Notes under the pieces: generated by a model | The model's database searches: none | What the model saw: the letters and a program-made list of their open reading frames with translations, nothing else | What the model was told of the DNA's origin: nothing | Source of the DNA: Acidimicrobiaceae bacterium | GTDB taxonomy: Bacteria; Actinomycetota; Acidimicrobiia; Acidimicrobiales; Bog-793 | Reading direction: 5' to 3' | Assembly (NCBI GenBank): GCA_025463965.1 | Contig: JAODBN010000401.1 | Span: forward strand, 1 to 5,926 | DNA: 5,926 nt | Position numbers and translations under genes: made by a program | Part shown: piece after piece, positions 5,212 to 5,926 of the stretch | Position numbering within the stretch: the stretch's first letter is position 1 | How the letters are laid out: each line of letters begins with the position of its first letter

Positions 5212-5239
5212 GGAAACAGAGTTGTCCGGGATCTGTTCC
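5212..5239. repeat. Dyad AACAGA-N11-TCTGTT upstream of the hydrolase gene
   Basis: AACAGA (5215-5220) and TCTGTT (5232-5237) are perfect inverted arms separated by 11 bp. With one unpaired A they extend to GGAAACAGA / TCTGTTCC. The dyad lies 23 bp ahead of the hydrolase TTG start, in the leader or promoter of that gene, where an operator would be expected. No regulator gene is next to it, so its use is open. Confidence 0.3.
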
Positions 5240-5415
5240 ACCTAAGAGCGCTGGCGGAAGGTCCAGTGTGCGCTTCGAGGGGGGAAGACTCCAGCGCAGC
5301 CTTCGATGCACCTCGTCGCCAACGCATCGGCCGCGGCCGGGAGAGCCCAGAACGGGCCTCGGGCCGTCCAAAGCGCTCGTCGGCACCGGCGGCCGAGAGC
5401 ACTCCGCCAGCCTTC

Positions 5416-5421
5416 TACAAT
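5416..5421 (+). promoter_or_regulatory. Candidate -10 element of the helicase gene
   Basis: TACAAT matches the sigma-70 -10 consensus at 5 of 6 positions and ends 9 nt before the GTG start at 5431. A transcription start at 5428-5431 would give a leaderless or near-leaderless message. No -35 is evident at 17-18 bp upstream (the region reads ccgaga), and no Shine-Dalgarno sequence precedes the GTG. Confidence 0.35.
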
Positions 5422-5430
5422 GGTTGAGCC

Positions 5431-5926
5431 GTGACCGACACCGACCGTCAGGTCACCTTCGCACAGCTGGGCCTGCGCCCGGAACTGTTGAGCGCCCTCG
5501 CCGACCTCGGCTACGAGGAGCCCACCCCGATCCAGCAGGCCGCCATCCCGGTGCTGCTCGCCGGGCGGGACCTCCTCGGCCAGGCCGCCACGGGCACAGG
5601 AAAGACGGCCGCGTTCGCCCTGCCGATCCTCGAGCGGCTCGGGACTGGCCAGCGGGCCTCTCGCGAGCCGGTGGCGCTGATCCTCGTGCCGACACGCGAG
5701 CTCGCGATGCAGGTTTCCGAGGCCCTGCACCGCTACGGGCGCGGGGTCGGGGTGCGGGTCGTCCCGATCTACGGCGGCCAGCCAATCGGCCGCCAACTGC
5801 GCGCCCTCGAGGCCGGCGTCGACGTCGTCGTCGCGACGCCCGGTCGAGCGGTCGACCACCTCCGGCGAGGCACGCTCCGGCTCGGGAGCTTGGCGGTGGT
5901 TGTGCTCGACGAGGCCGACGAGATGC
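5431..5926 (+). CDS. DEAD-box ATP-dependent RNA helicase, N-terminal part
   Basis: The first 165 residues of a DEAD-box RNA helicase (DeaD/CsdA/RhlE-like); the gene runs off the right edge. In order: upstream aromatic F10, Q motif YEEPTPIQ (28-35), motif I ATGTGKT (53-59), motif Ia PTREL (87-91), GG (115-116), motif Ib TPGR (136-139) and motif II DEAD (160-163). Motif III (SAT) and the second RecA domain lie outside. The family unwinds RNA duplexes with ATP and helps in ribosome assembly, RNA decay and cold adaptation; which of these applies needs the C-terminus. GTG 5431 is the first possible start, because an in-frame TGA lies at 5425-5427. It is divergent from the hydrolase gene with 241 bp between; apart from the dyad and the -10 box nothing else is seen in that gap. 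Confidence 0.93.
   Translation, partial: MTDTDRQVTFAQLGLRPELLSALADLGYEEPTPIQQAAIPVLLAGRDLLGQAATGTGKTAAFALPILERLGTGQRASREPVALILVPTRELAMQVSEALHRYGRGVGVRVVPIYGGQPIGRQLRALEAGVDVVVATPGRAVDHLRRGTLRLGSLAVVVLDEADEM

Noticed and set aside
5190..5402. Extension of the hydrolase frame to ATG 5402
   Set aside because: The extra residues are basic and non-family; a good ribosome binding site lies inside this stretch just before TTG 5189.

Overview
The window is very GC-rich, uses GTG and TTG starts freely, and carries an SmtB/Zur gene pair of the kind seen in Mycobacterium. This points to an actinobacterium, perhaps an uncultured or deep-branching lineage; the lineage is an inference from style and families only. 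There are nine supported protein genes, two of them cut by the window edges, and no RNA genes, insertion sequences or CRISPR arrays.

Positions 1-2732 form a divergent zinc-homeostasis locus. On the minus strand a metal-binding lipoprotein-like/periplasmic-type solute-binding protein (ZnuA-like, 446-1432) overlaps by 4 nt the ABC ATPase gene (ZnuC-like, 1-449, cut at its LSGG signature); a membrane permease would be expected just outside the window. On the plus strand, starting from the shared 230-bp control region, come an SmtB-type ArsR repressor (1664-1999), a 98-residue extremely histidine-rich protein built from two 49-residue tandem units (1983-2279) and a Fur-family Zur (2295-2732). The three genes overlap or lie 15 nt apart and look like one operon. 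SmtB keeps the exact alpha-5 zinc site spacing (D87, H89, H100, E103) and Zur keeps the complete sensory and structural zinc ligands known from Mycobacterium tuberculosis FurB. A reasonable model is uptake (ABC transporter), two opposed zinc sensors and an intracellular zinc buffer or carrier, all set from one divergent promoter region. The His-rich protein is the least understood part.

Positions 2786-4256 hold a divergent pair: an ECF sigma factor of the SigG/TIGR02960 type with a C-terminal SnoaL-like domain (minus) and a small YCII/DGPF-family protein (plus), 166 bp apart. A strong hairpin with a GCGA loop at 4273-4305 separates the YCII gene from the convergent alpha/beta hydrolase gene (4329-5189, minus), whose best start is a TTG with a good ribosome binding site. 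From 5431 to the right edge runs the N-terminal half of a DEAD-box RNA helicase.

Two plus-strand genes (SmtB at 1664 and the helicase at 5431) begin with GTG immediately or a few bases after a good -10 element and lack a usable Shine-Dalgarno sequence, so both are candidate leaderless (or nearly leaderless) transcripts.
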